Made by a program: the position numbers and the translations under genes. The notes under the pieces are model-generated. The model searched no databases. It was not told where the DNA came from and saw only the letters and a program-made list of their open reading frames with translations. A stretch of DNA of 64,000 bases from Proteles cristata cristata. Taxonomy: Eukaryota > Chordata > Mammalia > Carnivora > Hyaenidae. Numbering within the stretch: the stretch's first letter is position 1; each line of letters begins with the position of its first letter. The stretch covers positions 124,001-188,000 of the forward strand of contig JAESUZ010003091.1 in NCBI GenBank assembly GCA_017311185.1, given 5' to 3'. Shown piece after piece: positions 44,328 to 55,964 of this stretch.

Positions 44328-45599
44328 TATTTTATTTTATTTTTTAAAAAAACAGACCGTTTAAAAATTTTTTTAAAATATTTATTTATTGGGGCGCCTG
44401 GGTGGGTGGCACATTTCAGACCCCAGCAACTAACTTCAGACCGCTTGTACTCTCTCAGTCACTGGTGTTCATTGCTCTGCACTTGGCGATTTTGAATTTT
44501 AGCATTTTTACAAAGCAGTAAAGAATATATTCTTCGGAGTCTTGATTTCTGCTAACTTGATAGTAAATAATATTATTCCCTTATAGCAACATTTACATAG
44601 CAGTAGAAAGGGACATAGGCCCTCTTCTTCCAGATCTGTGAGCTTGTATCAAATGTATGGTATTATGTGGCTTCTGACTTCAGAATTTGAAAAAATAGAG
44701 GTCGATTAGGACATTGGACTGAGTCCAGAGTTCCCGATACTAAGTCCAATGCAGCCGGAAGCTGACACGTGACCATGGGTGTTTCCTTAGTTGTGAAAGG
44801 AGGGAATTGGATTCCTCCCGTGCTGGCTAAGGGACCTCCTAAAGCTCAGATCTCATGTCCAAAGGAGTAACTCTCTGCAGGGAGTTCCCGGCACTGCGGC
44901 AGAAGGAAAGAGCTAACATGTATCTTGAAAGAGGCCGACTCTCTGGTGCCCCTTGAGTCACACATATCAAATTGAAATGAACAAATGAGTATCTGTTCCC
45001 TGCTTCTGATGTGTGAGACTGTCAACTGGCAATGGCTACTATGCTTCGGTTTTTCACTGGCTTTGTTTGCCTCTGCTAAAAATAAGCTGCCAGTGTTAGG
45101 GTTGAGTCATTTTCATACACGAATATGTGGAGGAAAAAAGAGACAAAGGTCATAGAGGCTCTGTGCACGATGATTTCCCTTCTGACCAGATACCACACCT
45201 TGTTCCCAACCAGCCCCTCTTTTTCTGTTTTATTTTAGATAAGCCATAGGCCTTAAAGAGAAAAAAAATATTAGACAGGACGGTGTTGTGCTTTAGTTTG
45301 TGCAGATCCTGTTCTCTGCTTGTGGCTGGGCTCTGTCCTCATTGCCAGATTTCTTAAAACTTTTCCAAGGAATAGAGGTGGATGTTAACAACATATAACT
45401 GTACTTTTGGTTTGCACAGTGATTACAAATGCATATATACACAGTTTCTTTTGAATAGTCGGCCACACCTCTGGTGATGTGGCAATCTGAGAATGGGTTC
45501 CCAGCATTCTTTAGAGGTGGTAAAGTCCTATCAGGATGGGATCCATCCCAGGCAATTTTGTAAAATAATGTTTTCTTGTTTTAAGAGGATCTTTATATA

Positions 45600-46002
45600 T
45601 ACGTATATATAAAGTTTATTTATTTTGAAAGAGAGAGTGCATTTGGGAGGGACAGAGAGAATGGGAGAGAGAGAATCCCAAGCAGGCTCCACACTGTCAG
45701 CGCAGAGCCAGGTGAAGAGCTCAAACTCATGAACCTCAAATTCATGACCTGAGCCAAAATCAAGAGTCAGATGCTCAACTGACTGAGCCACCCAGGTGCC
45801 CATTTAATATATACATATTTTAATGTTATATATTTATTTTGGGAGGGAAGGGCAGAGAGAGAGGAAGAGAGCGAATCCCAAGCAGGGTGCACTAATGTCT
45901 CAGAGCCCAATGCAGAGTTCAGTTTCATGAACTGCAAGATCATGACCCAAGTGGAAACCAAAAGTCAGACACTCAACTGACTGAGCCACCCAGGTGCCTC
46001 CA
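45600..46002 (-). repeat. Two minus-strand CAN SINEs in tandem
   Basis: Reverse copies at about 45605-45802 and 45815-46002, both diverged, each ending GAGCCACCCAGGTGCC. Confidence 0.9.
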
Positions 46003-47230
46003 CTTACCACTTTTCTTTGCGATCTGGTGCAGAAGGTCCTCAACCAAAAGTGTCCAAAGCAAACATTTTATTTTAAAAACTAAATATCCTCCCTGAATTA
46101 GCTCTCTTGATTGGTGATGCCACCATCTACTCATTTGCCCAAGCCAGAAACCTGTGAGTCCCTTTCTGTCACCTTCTAAATCCAGCATGTCTACTGGGTC
46201 GTATATTTCTCACACCCATAACTACTGCCATTACCTTAACACGTGGATGAGGAGGCAGGGAGGGAGATTAGACAGATGCTGAGGGAATGCTAAGAGAAAG
46301 ATCTGAGATCAGTTGAAACATATGCACCAAGACATTAAGCTGGCAAACCAGACAAAATCCTTGTCCCCTACCCACAGTATTCTTGCTCCCCGCCCCAACA
46401 TATCAGTAGCTTCACCTGCAGAGCTCCCAAGATGGAGACAATATACTTTTAATCACTGATAAGATTTAACCAGGGGCTGAGATGGAAAAAGAACATATGG
46501 GCAAAGCCCTCCCTATTCAGACTAGAAGATAGGTAGGATGGAAAGGAAAAGAAAACAGGTATGAAGAAAATAAAACTATCAGATGCATATCCACACTTTT
46601 GGAAGTCCATGCTTTGTCCCAGAGAGTAAGAGGGTGTTGAATACATGAGCATATCACCGAGGACTCTACCCTCCTGTCATCTGGGGCTCAAGAAGGTGCT
46701 AGCCCTGAAGACTACCCACAGCGACCTAGGGAACAAGGGCATCAAGTTATCTGTGCTGTGTGATTAGGTCCTGGGAGGACTCAAGGCTTAGCTGTGCAAG
46801 CCTAGCCTGGGAAGTTGGTGGCAGAAGTGGATGGTAGGCAGCAGGTGGCTCCGAGCGAGGAGTGCAGGGAAGGCTGCCATCACAGCCAGATTTCAGACAC
46901 ATCTAACATACCATCAGAGTCAAAAGAGGCCAGAAGAGACAGGGAGTGATACATGGGGGATGGGAAGGGAGGCATGAGTTCTAGGAGTTCAAAACTTCAA
47001 CTTTAAAAGCCAGCTGAATACCTAGAGGCCAGGAAAGCAAGGAATATCACTTGATTGAGGCCAGCAAGAGACCAGAAGACAGATAGCAAAGGTCACTGCC
47101 TGGATTCCAAGATCACATTCAGTTTTATCCACCTCCATCAAGTGGCTAAAGACACACTTCTTCCTCATATTCTAAGTCCTATTAAGGGGACGATCAGGAA
47201 GGGGAGGAGTTAGCCAGAAGACTCATATTC

Positions 47231-47688
47231 TTTTTTTTTTTTTTTTTTAATGTTTTTTATTTATTTTTGAGAGAGAGACAGGGGCACCTGGGTGGCTCAG
47301 TTGGTTAAGTGTCCGACTTTGGCCCAGGTCATGATCTCACGTTTTGCGGGTTCGAGCCCCATGACGGGCTCTGTGCTGACAGCTAGCTCAGAGCCTGGAG
47401 CCTGTTTCAGATTCTGTGTCTCCCTTTCTCTCTGACCCTCCCCTGCTCATGCTCTCTCTAAAATAAATTAAAAAAAAAAACATTAAAAAATTAAAAAAGA
47501 GAGAGAGAGACAGTGTGAGCAGGGGAGGATCAGAGAGAGAGAGGAAGACACAGAATCCAAAGACAGGTGCCAGGCTCTGAGCTAGCTGTGAGCACAGACC
47601 CCGACACGGGGCTCGAACCCACAAACCATGAGATCATGACCTGGGCCGAAGTCAGACGCTTAACCAACTGAGCCACCCAAGCACCCCA
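47231..47688 (-). repeat. CAN SINE split by another SINE
   Basis: Reverse outer element, interrupted after GAGAGAGAGACA by a plus SINE (47281-47498). The same 12 bases recur after it. Confidence 0.93.
47281..47498 (+). repeat. Felid CAN SINE nested in a reverse SINE
   Basis: GGGGCACCTGGGTGGCTCAG head; [15 protein letters not shown] taken from the GA region of the host SINE. Confidence 0.93.
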
Positions 47689-48104
47689 AAGGCTCAGTAT
47701 TCTTATCCAAGGGAGACCACATATGCATATGCCCTAAAGGGTCTGTTTCAATAATCCCTTTAGACCAAGCTTTTATTTGAACTAGGTCTGTTCTGTGAGT
47801 GAGGTCTCAGGAAGTAGGTCAAATTAGGTGTAGACGACACAAATCTTTTTTTCTCTGCTTATCTGAATCTGCCAGTTAACCTCCTAGCCAGATCTCTGCC
47901 AGGAAAGCCAGATCTTTCCCCTTGGTACGATCCTCCAGGACACCTTCACCTAAATAACCTCTGGAGATAACTTTCTTTCCTCTTTACCATCACCATACCT
48001 CGTACATATTTACATTGCACTAGCACATGGTTTATGCTTCCCAGGCCTGCCTCCCTTACTAGACCGCTCATCTTAAGGGAAAGTACTGTGCCCGATTTAT
48101 CTTT

Positions 48105-48295
48105 TTTTTTTTTAATATTTTAATTTTAAAGAGAGAAAGTGCAAGTGGGGAAGAGGGGCAAAGAGAGAGAGAGAGGGAGCGAGAGAGAGAGAATCTCAGG
48201 CAGGCTCCATGCTCAGTACAGAGCCTGATGCAGGGCTTAATCCCACGACCCTGGAATCATGACCTAAGCCAAAATCAAGAGCCACCCAGGCACTT
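48105..48295 (-). repeat. Diverged CAN SINE
   Basis: Reverse copy with a GA-rich middle and a damaged head (GAGCCACCCAGGCACTT). Confidence 0.82.
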
Positions 48296-48492
48296 CCCTG
48301 ATTTATCTTAATCTTGGCCTACAACCTTCACCTTGGGTCTAGCACAGGACCCAGCACTTACTAGGCAACAAATGTTTGGCTGAATTGCATTGAGTTCTTA
48401 AAGATGGTGAATTTCATGAGTGATTGGGATCATGGGGAACTTCCTCCAAATAATATACACAAATGAACTGGCATTTAGAAAACATAGTTTCT

Positions 48493-48757
48493 GGGGCGCC
48501 TGGATGGCTTAGTCGGTTAAGCGTCCGACTTTTGCTTAGGTTTTGATCTCACGGTTTGTGGGTTCGAGCCCCACGTCGGGCTCTGTGCTGGCTGCCAGCT
48601 CAGAGCCTGGAGCCTGTTTCGGTCTGTGACTCCCTCTCTCTCTGACCCTCTCCTGCTCACGCTGTCTCTCTCTCTGTCCTAGAAATAAATAAAACGTTAA
48701 AAAAAAAAGAATTAAAATGATACTAATGAAAAACGTAAATAATTATTAAAAAAAAAA
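48493..48757 (+). repeat. Young felid CAN SINE with extra 3' sequence and perfect TSD
   Basis: The SINE body (48493 to about 48708) is followed by about 38 bp of non-SINE sequence and a second A-run. All of this lies inside a perfect 16 bp duplication, AGAAAACATAGTTTCT (48477-48492 and 48758-48773). Confidence 0.95.
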
Positions 48758-49271
48758 AGAAAACATAGTTTCTTCTCATTTCCATTCCTTTCCTAGCATG
48801 ACTGTTAATAAGTGTGTCAAAATTAATTTCTCACCCAGAATGAATTTGCAATGTAAATCCCCAGTGAAATCTTTTAAAGACTTTTGGAAATGGGTTTTGG
48901 GTTTTCTGATATTTCCTAAAATTCTAATCTATGTCTTTCTCATTTATTTACTTAGGAGACTCAAGTGAGGGATTGGGGGTGGAGTGGGGAGACCAACCTT
49001 CAGGCTTCTTGTTGGCAAGTCTCACTGGATGCTTACTTGCTCCAGAGAAAACAAGTCCCCTTGACTCCTCTATCCAAGGACAATAAAGACTTCCTGGATC
49101 GCCCTATAGATTGCCAAATGTTAACCATATGATATTTGGAAGATGGGATTGTATGGGTAATTTAATTTTCTTCTCTGTGCTTTTCTGTGCTTAGCACATT
49201 TTTTACAATGAGTATATGTTTGTCTGTATTTGGAGGGAAAATCCAACCCCCAATTTAAAAATATATCTTTT

Positions 49272-49498
49272 GGGGCGCCTGGGTGGCTTAGTCGGTTAAG
49301 TGTCCGACTTTCGCTTAGGTCATGATCTCGCGGTTCGTGGGTTCGAGCCCTGCGTCGGGCTCTGTGCTGACTGCCGGCTCGGAGCCTGGAGCCTGTTTCA
49401 ATCTGTGACTCCCTCTCTCTGACCCTCCCCTGCTCATGCTGTCTCTGTCTCCCTCTCCTAGAAATAAATAAAACATAAAAAATAAAAATAAAAAAAAA
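49272..49498 (+). repeat. Young felid CAN SINE with TSD
   Basis: GGGGCGCCTGGGTGGCTTAG head, GACTTTCGCTTAGG variant; AAAAATATATCTTTT at both ends. Confidence 0.95.
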
Positions 49499-49515
49499 TA
49501 AAAAATATATCTTTT

Positions 49516-50215
49516 AGGGGCATCTGAGGGGCTCAATTCATTAAACGTCCAACTCTTGACTTTGGTTCAGGTCATGATCTCACGATTCATGAGTTTGAGC
49601 AGTGTGTTGGGCTCCATGCTGACAGTGCAAAGCCTGCTTGGGATTCTGTCTCTCCCTGCCTCTCCTCCCTAGCTCATGCATATTTTCACTTGCAAAATAA
49701 ATAAATAAACTTAAAAAATATATATCTATCTTTTATTCCTAGAGTGTACTTCAGTTGTCTGTGTAAAAAACACACTTTGGGGCACCTGGGTGGCTCAGTT
49801 GGTTAAGCATCTGACTTCAGCTTAGGTCATGATCTCATGGTTCGTGGGTTCGAGACTTGCGTCCGGCTCTGTGCTGACAGCCAGCTCAGAGCTTGGAGCC
49901 TGTTTCAGATTCTGTGTGTGTCTCTCTCTCTGACCACCCCCCTGCTCGTGCTGTCTCTCTCTCTCTCAGAAATAAATAAAAACAGGGGTGCCTGGGTGGC
50001 TCAGTCGATTTAGCGTCCAACTTCAGCTCAGGTCATGATCTCATGGTTCGTGGGTTCAAGCCCCACAACGGGCTCTGTGCTGACAGGTAGCTCAGAGCCT
50101 GGAGCCTGTTTCAGATTCTGTATCTCCCTCTCTCTCTGACCCTTCCCTGTTCATGCTCTCTCTCTGTCAGAAATAAATAAAACATTAAAAAAAAAGGAAA
50201 TAAATACAAACATTA
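49516..50215 (+). repeat. Three plus-strand CAN SINEs in tandem
   Basis: Copies at about 49516-49715 (diverged), 49780-49984 and 49986-50190. The third sits in the A-rich tail of the second, with AAATAAATAmAAACA repeated on each side. Confidence 0.9.
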
Positions 50216-50389
50216 AAAAAAACCCACAACATACCATGGTAGGTGATGGGTCTCTTCTTTCATTTAACCCAAGTCAGAAGAAAGCAGAGAAAAAAACTGA
50301 CCTGAACACAAATATGACCAATTCACCTTGGACCCATTAAAAAGAGCCTTAGATACTGGGATTCTTGCTTCAGCCATATATTCAGCCTC

Positions 50390-50503
50390 CTCTTTTATTT
50401 TTCTTTTGTTAAAGTAAGATCTAGGCCCAATGTGGGGCCTGAATTCAGGACCCCAAGATCAAGAGTCAAATGCTCCACCACCTACACCAGACAGGTATCC
50501 CAC
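50390..50503 (-). repeat. Short tRNA-type CAN SINE
   Basis: Reverse short copy with AAGTAAGATCTAGGCCCAATG and a damaged head. Confidence 0.78.
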
Positions 50504-51694
50504 AGCCTGCTCATTTTAGAGGCAATTTCTGCTAGTCTAAAGTCCAAGTGTGCACACGCACACTCGCACGTGGGCCAGGTGTTAAAGGGAATAGCTCTTC
50601 CCTAGATCCCTTCTTGCAACTAGAGGCTGGACAGATTTATATACCTTATTCTGCCACAAAGGCTTTCAAAGGAAAAACTGAGGGCTCACAAAAGTCCTCC
50701 GGAACTTTTTAAGAGAATTCCACAGCTAGACTCTCACCAAGGATGTTCATGCTTGTGCTCGAGTCTGTGAATACTCGTCATTTCATATGACATTTCATAT
50801 TTCATTTCACCTCCCAAGGTGGAGGGCCTTGGGCACTGGGCGTCCTCTGCCCTCTTCTTTCAGTGACCCTCTCTCCACCTGTGAGAAAATGTAGTTTGTG
50901 AAACTGGAGAAGTTGATTCACATAGAAATAACTGTAAAAGTTCCAGAAGGCTAGACAAACAACAGGACTAGTAATTTCAGTCTTCCAGTGATTATAGTTA
51001 TTGTGCTTAGGAAGAAACACCTCCCTTCCTGCCCCCATCAACTCCTCCCCTCTGCTTGCCCCCATTAGCGTCCTCACTATTTTTGTAAGGCCAAAGAATC
51101 TCTTAAAATGGAATTTCCTTCCTTTCAGGAATCAAGAGTAAACATTTGCTCTAAAGTTCACAACATGACCTGTTTTCCTGAATGACTCTTAGTCTTAAAC
51201 AATAATCTCAGCCCTGGTGGGTGCTGGAAATTTATCCAGGTGGTTTACAATAGGAGGTAGGATTACTGTCTACACAATTAGGTGTTGACTAATGGAACTA
51301 AATCTCAAGGCCCTCTCTCCTGTCTTTCACTCCTACCTACAAATGAGAATAGGATTTTAGAATTCCAGGAAATCTTTACAGATTCTGTAACATACATCTT
51401 CATTATGCAGTTGAAGCTGAGGCTCATAACCCTTATTGCGGTGAATGGCACACAGTAGGTACTCAGTAAGTATATGCTTTTCTTTTTTTTTTGTTTCCGG
51501 CCTCAGTTGTTCAAGTCCATACCAGTCCATACCAGAACTATATGGTTTTCCATTTAAAAACCATTTTCGTTCTGCTCTATCATATTGTTACATGCTTCTG
51601 TTGAATTTACTATAAAGTCATTAGTCATAAAGTTCATTTAACAGCTTTACTGAGATATAATTCACACACCTCACAATTGACTATTTAATTTCTT

Positions 51695-52122
51695 TTCATT
51701 ATTTTTTAATGTTTATTTATTTTTGAGAGAGGGAACATAATCAGGGGAGGGGCAGAGAGAGAGAGAGGGGGACAGAGGATCCAAAGCGAGCTGTTTGCTG
51801 ACAGCAGAGAGCCCGATGTGGGGCTTAAACTCACAAACCATGAGATCATAACCTGAGCCAAAATTGGAGGCTTAACTGACTGAGCCACCCAAGCACCCCA
51901 TAATTCACTTAAAAGTTTTTTAATGTTCATTTATTTTTGAGAGAGAGAGACAGAGCACAAACAGGGGGCGGGAGTGGGGGGAGAAGAGAGAGACATAGAA
52001 TCCAAAGCAGGCTCCAGGTTCAGCACAGAGCCCAACAGAGGCTCAATCCCAAGACTCTGGGATCATGACCTCACCTGAAATCAAGAGCCTGATGTTCAAC
52101 TGAGTGGGCCACCCAGATGCCT
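51695..52122 (-). repeat. Two minus-strand CAN SINEs in tandem
   Basis: Reverse copies at about 51695-51900 and 51912-52122. Both start with TTTAATGTTyATTTATTTTTGAGAG. Confidence 0.9.
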
Positions 52123-52249
52123 TTATATCTCATATCTTTCTTCTTTCAACGTTCTTTCAACATTCTTTCTATGTTGAATTTATGCCTAAAGGAGCATACT
52201 TATGAAAACTTTATTATAATCTCATATCTAAAAATCAACATTTCCCCCT

Positions 52250-52652
52250 AAATTTTCTTTTTTTCTTTTTCTCTTCTTCCCTTCCTCTCTTCCTCCCTCC
52301 CTTCCTCTGTCTCTCTCTCTTTCTTTCTCTTATCTCCACGCCCAAAGTGGGGCTGGAAATCAGGACCCACTGGGAACTCAAGAGTAGCATGTTCTACAAA
52401 CTAAGCCAGCCAAGGGGCGTCTGGGTGGCTTAGTCGGTTAAGCGTCCGACTTTCGCCTAGGTCATGATCTCGCGGTTCGTGGGTTCGAGCCCCGCGTCGG
52501 GCTCTGTGCAGACTGCCAGCTCAGAGCCTGGAACCTGTTTCAGTCTGTGACTCCCTCTCTCTCTGACCCTCCCCTACTCACGCTGTCTCTCTCTCTCTCC
52601 TAGAAATAAATAAAATATTAAAAAAAAAAAAACTAAGCCAGCCAGGCACCCC
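52250..52652 (-). repeat. Short CAN SINE split by a young SINE
   Basis: The TC-rich stretch and reverse short SINE run up to AAACTAAGCCAGCCA. They resume with AACTAAGCCAGCCAGGCACC after the insert. Confidence 0.9.
52413..52629 (+). repeat. Young felid CAN SINE nested in a short SINE
   Basis: Plus copy near consensus (GGGGCGTCTGGGTGGCTTAG, GACTTTCGCCTAGG) with a 14 bp perfect TSD. Confidence 0.95.
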
Positions 52653-53754
52653 TCCACAAAAATTTTTAATGTGTATGATTATATTGTGGAAAGACGAAGT
52701 ACAGCTATACCCTAGGTTTTCCCGCTCCTCTGACTCCCAGGAAAATAAAGCTATATATATTTATGTGTATGTATGTAAATACCTAGGTGACAACCCCCCA
52801 GGAAGGGAAAAAAGAAGTGTCTGGAGCAAGACTGTTGACCCAGACACACACACAAACATAAGGGTGGATGTGGGGTGAAGCGAGAAAGGAGGACAGTATA
52901 GACTGCTATAAGCCCATGGTATTTTCTTTTTTGTCCTTCTGAGTTTACAGGTTGGCGTTTGTCCAACTTCCATGTTTTTTTTGGGGTGTGTGTGTGTCTC
53001 CAGGTGGGTCCAGATCGGAAGACTTTGGGGGACTAGTTCATGCTTGGTAGAAATAACTTGAACTTGTAAACAAGTCCTGGGTATTTCCGATCATGGGAGT
53101 GGTCTAATCCCCCCCGCGAAACCTTCGTTTATCCAAGTCCTGCCTTTTCTTCCCTATTCTTAGAAAAGACCGGACGCAAAACGCCTTGAGTCACCTGCCG
53201 CGGAGGGAAGGAATTTTTGGGAGTGTCTCTCCGCCCCATCTAGGAGGCAAACGAAGACCGGAAGGTGATCTTTGACTCTGCCTCGGGAGGCTTGGGTGTT
53301 GTGTCATTCCCCACACGTGATGCCCTCCCAGGCGGCGGAGATCTCACATATCATGGGATTTATTCACCCCAGAGTCTCCACCCCTTTCCTCCTGGACCCC
53401 CCCCCAACCCCTCACTTCCTGGCTTTCCTCCTCTTCAAGACCGGAGGAAAGTAGGCTGGCTGGAGCCAAGAAAGGCCACTCTCCCAAGTTGGACGCGAGG
53501 AGCACGGAAACTCAGCGTTTGGGAAAGCGCAAGACGTGGCGTTGCAGTTTTATCCTTCTCCAGCGTGCTTTGCACTTTCCCTGCTTCACGCTATCCCTAG
53601 TCTCGTTGTCCCCAAATAGTTCTGTCGAGACCACCTTATCACTCAGGGAGACGTCGCCTTAGTAAGCTTGCTTTTCCTGTCCCTGTTTCCCACTTTTCTC
53701 TGAGCCCGAGAGTCTTAATCTGAACTGCTCTGAGCCCCACATCAGCTCCTTCCC

Positions 53755-53905
53755 GTTCTAGCTGCGTGACCTTGAGTGAACCACAACTTTTCTGGGCCTC
53801 CTTTCCTCGTCTGTGAAACGGAGGCCGAACGTCTACCGCACCACGCCTGGTGTGAGGAACAAATGAGAAAGCCCTTTGTGAGCTTTAAAAGGCAATAGAA
53901 ATGTT
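53755..53905 (+). repeat. MIR upstream of SPAG9
   Basis: GCTGCGTGACCTTGAGTGAA, TTTCCTCGTCTGTGAAACGG and TTTGTGAGCTTTAAAAGGCA follow MIR. Confidence 0.8.
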
Positions 53906-54219
53906 AGCTATGTTAATTCGGGACTGCTAGTTACTCTTCCAGAACCCCTCCCTTTCCTTTGGGACCCGCCCTGCAAATCCCGCCCGGCGCTGACAGTTCT
54001 CGCCACCCTCCGCCCGCAGACCTGCCCATTGGCGGACGCGCCCGCCGCGCGGCGCCCAGTGGTGACGCCACGGCGCCCCCTCCGCCGGCGCACGGTGACG
54101 CATGGCCCCGCCCCCGGCCGCGCCTGGCCTCCCGCGGGGCCCCGCCCATCGGGCCGACGCGGCGCGGGTCCCGCCCCGCAGGTGACGTGTGGCGCGCGCG
54201 GCCCGGCCGCCCCGGCAGT

Positions 54220-54405
54220 TGGTGCAGCGGCCGTTGGGCTGAGTGCGCTCACCCCACCCCTCCCCTCCGCGGGCCCGGGCCCCCCACCCCGCCGGGCGCA
54301 GCCCCAGCCCCAGCCCCAGCCCCAGCTCCCGCCGGGCCCGTCCCGTGCGGGCCCGTGCCGCCTCCTCAGCCGGCGACGCCCCGGGCCGCCCGCCCGCCCG
54401 CCACC
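54220..54405 (+). other. SPAG9: SPAG9 5' UTR (start approximate)
   Basis: GC-rich leader upstream of the SPAG9 ATG. It includes four AGCCCC hexamers in tandem (54300-54323). The reading frame upstream of the ATG is open without a better-supported start. The transcription start site is not known. Confidence 0.5.
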
Positions 54406-54708
54406 ATGGAGCTGGAGGACGGTGTGGTGTACCAGGAGGAGCCCGGCGGCTCCGGGGCCGTGATGTCGGAGCGGGTGTCCGGCCTGGCCGGCTCCATCTA
54501 CCGCGAGTTCGAGCGGCTCATCGGGCGCTACGACGAGGAGGTGGTCAAGGAGCTGATGCCACTGGTGGTGGCCGTGCTGGAGAACCTGGACTCGGTGTTC
54601 GCGCAGGACCAGGAGCACCAGGTGGAGCTGGAGCTGCTGCGGGACGACAACGAGCAGCTCATCACCCAGTACGAGCGGGAGAAGGCGCTGCGCAAGCACG
54701 CCGAGGAG
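54406..54708 (+). CDS. SPAG9: SPAG9 (JIP4) first coding exon, residues 1-101
   Basis: SPAG9/JIP4 is a large scaffold that gathers JNK and p38 pathway kinases and links cargo to kinesin-1 and dynein, including on lysosomes. This exon encodes 101 residues from [15 protein letters not shown] to [11 protein letters not shown] and matches the human N-terminus as I know it. Residues about 20-70 form the helical RH1 domain ([15 protein letters not shown] and following). From about residue 70 on it is heptad-like and begins the long coiled coil. The ATG sits in a perfect Kozak context (CCGCCACCATGG). The exon ends on a whole codon (GAG) at the donor GTGAGG. The remaining exons lie beyond the window. 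Confidence 0.97.
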
Positions 54709-55964
54709 GTGAGGGCCCGCCGGCGGGGAGGGCGGGGGCCGGGCCCGAGGGCAGGCCCGGGGCCGGGGGTCGCGGCCCGGCCCGGCGGGGGGGGCGCGCC
54801 GGGCCTCCCGGAGGCGGGCCTGAGGCCGAAGCCCGCCCCTCCCTCCCCCGGGCCGATCCCCGGCCGCGAGGTTCCCAGGACCCCCGGCCGGCGTCGGAAG
54901 CGGAGCCTGGTCGTGAGTGTCCGGGGGAGGGGAGGGAGATGAGGAGGCGAGGCCCGGGGAGGAAGCCGCAGCTTGGCCCGCGGGCACCTGAGGTTGACTG
55001 AGGGCGAGTTTAGTGTGGCTGGCTCTTGCTTGTAGTTTAGGGAAGTTTCCGACCACCATAGGATAGTCAGATGGCGGTTCAAACTTTTACCACGGTGTGC
55101 GTGTGCGTGTGTGTGTCTGTGGAGGGGGTGTTTAAACACTTCTGTCCTGGATATGTAACTTCCGCTGGTTCCAGTACCTTTCCAGGGGGGTTGCTGCTTT
55201 TGGAAGTTAGAGATCTCCCTCTTTCGGTCAGTTTCTTCTTGACGTCTTAGCCCTGTTGAAAAAGAAGGTTTTATTTTGTCTTATGTGCCTTGGTTGACAG
55301 CTCGTCAGCACTTAGATGTTGTATAGCAACACTCCGTAAATATAGAGAGTACAATTTTATTTTATTGGGATCTCACACCAAAGGGTGCCTCCGCGTCAGG
55401 TGATCACCTTGGACAGTTCCCTGTAAAAGCTCTCTGTTTATTTGTAAAGAGGACTGGGGGCGGGGCGGGGTTGAGGAGGTGTAGATGACTGTGGGCAACC
55501 TTGTTCCGACTGCAATTTACAAGTGCCGTTGGCCGGCGGTTAACCCTAGCATCTTCGGCAGTGACCTCGGTGCCCTCACCTCTGTGAGGGCTGTGAACCT
55601 TTTGGAGCTCTGGAGTAGCAAGTGATAGGCCTTCGACTTCTTGAGATAGTCAAGGATCTAAGCTTTCAGGCTGTGCTGGCATTATTTCTGGCATTGAACT
55701 TCACTAATGCAGGGGAAGTGTCCTTTTCATCTTTGTTTTCTGAGCATCTAGCACACCTAGCTAAATACATGGTGATAGAAGGAAGCTAAGTAAGTAACCA
55801 TTGAACCAATAGTATGTTCTTTTTCAGAAATGCTTGAAAAGTTATTAGGATGTCAGATTTGTTTCGCAGCTTATTTTTTAGTCCTAATTTAAGCTTTTTT
55901 GCCATATACACCTTTGTATTAGGTCAAATAGTTCTTTTTCTTCTCCTTCAGAAATATTTTCTTA

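Larger units (their letters stand above)
30150..53740. other. NME1-SPAG9 intergenic spacer (about 24 kb)
   Basis: The two genes face away from each other across this gap. I find no convincing coding exon in it. It is dominated by SINEs, with an L1 3' end (31190-32490), an interrupted MaLR-type LTR (40760-41880), MIRs and microsatellites. Stretches of mostly unique DNA lie at 35270-36400, 37700-38200, 39330-40750, 44430-45600, 46010-47220, 50500-51690 and 52670-53740. The open frame at 42322-42744 runs into a SINE and has no recognisable product. Confidence 0.75.
53930..54960. promoter_or_regulatory. SPAG9: SPAG9 CpG-island promoter
   Basis: CpG-dense, SINE-free sequence surrounding the first SPAG9 exon. 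It contains an inverted CCAAT box (ATTGG, 54028-54032), three GGTGACG heptamers (54061, 54094, 54181), of which the last extends to TGACGTG (a near-CRE), and many GC boxes. There is no TATA box. Such islands often start transcripts on both strands, which I cannot test here. Confidence 0.85.

Noticed and set aside
53908..55059. Minus-strand 383-codon open frame opposite SPAG9 exon 1
   Set aside because: A shadow of GC-rich sequence. Its only ordered part is the complement of the SPAG9 coding exon, and it has no recognisable domain.
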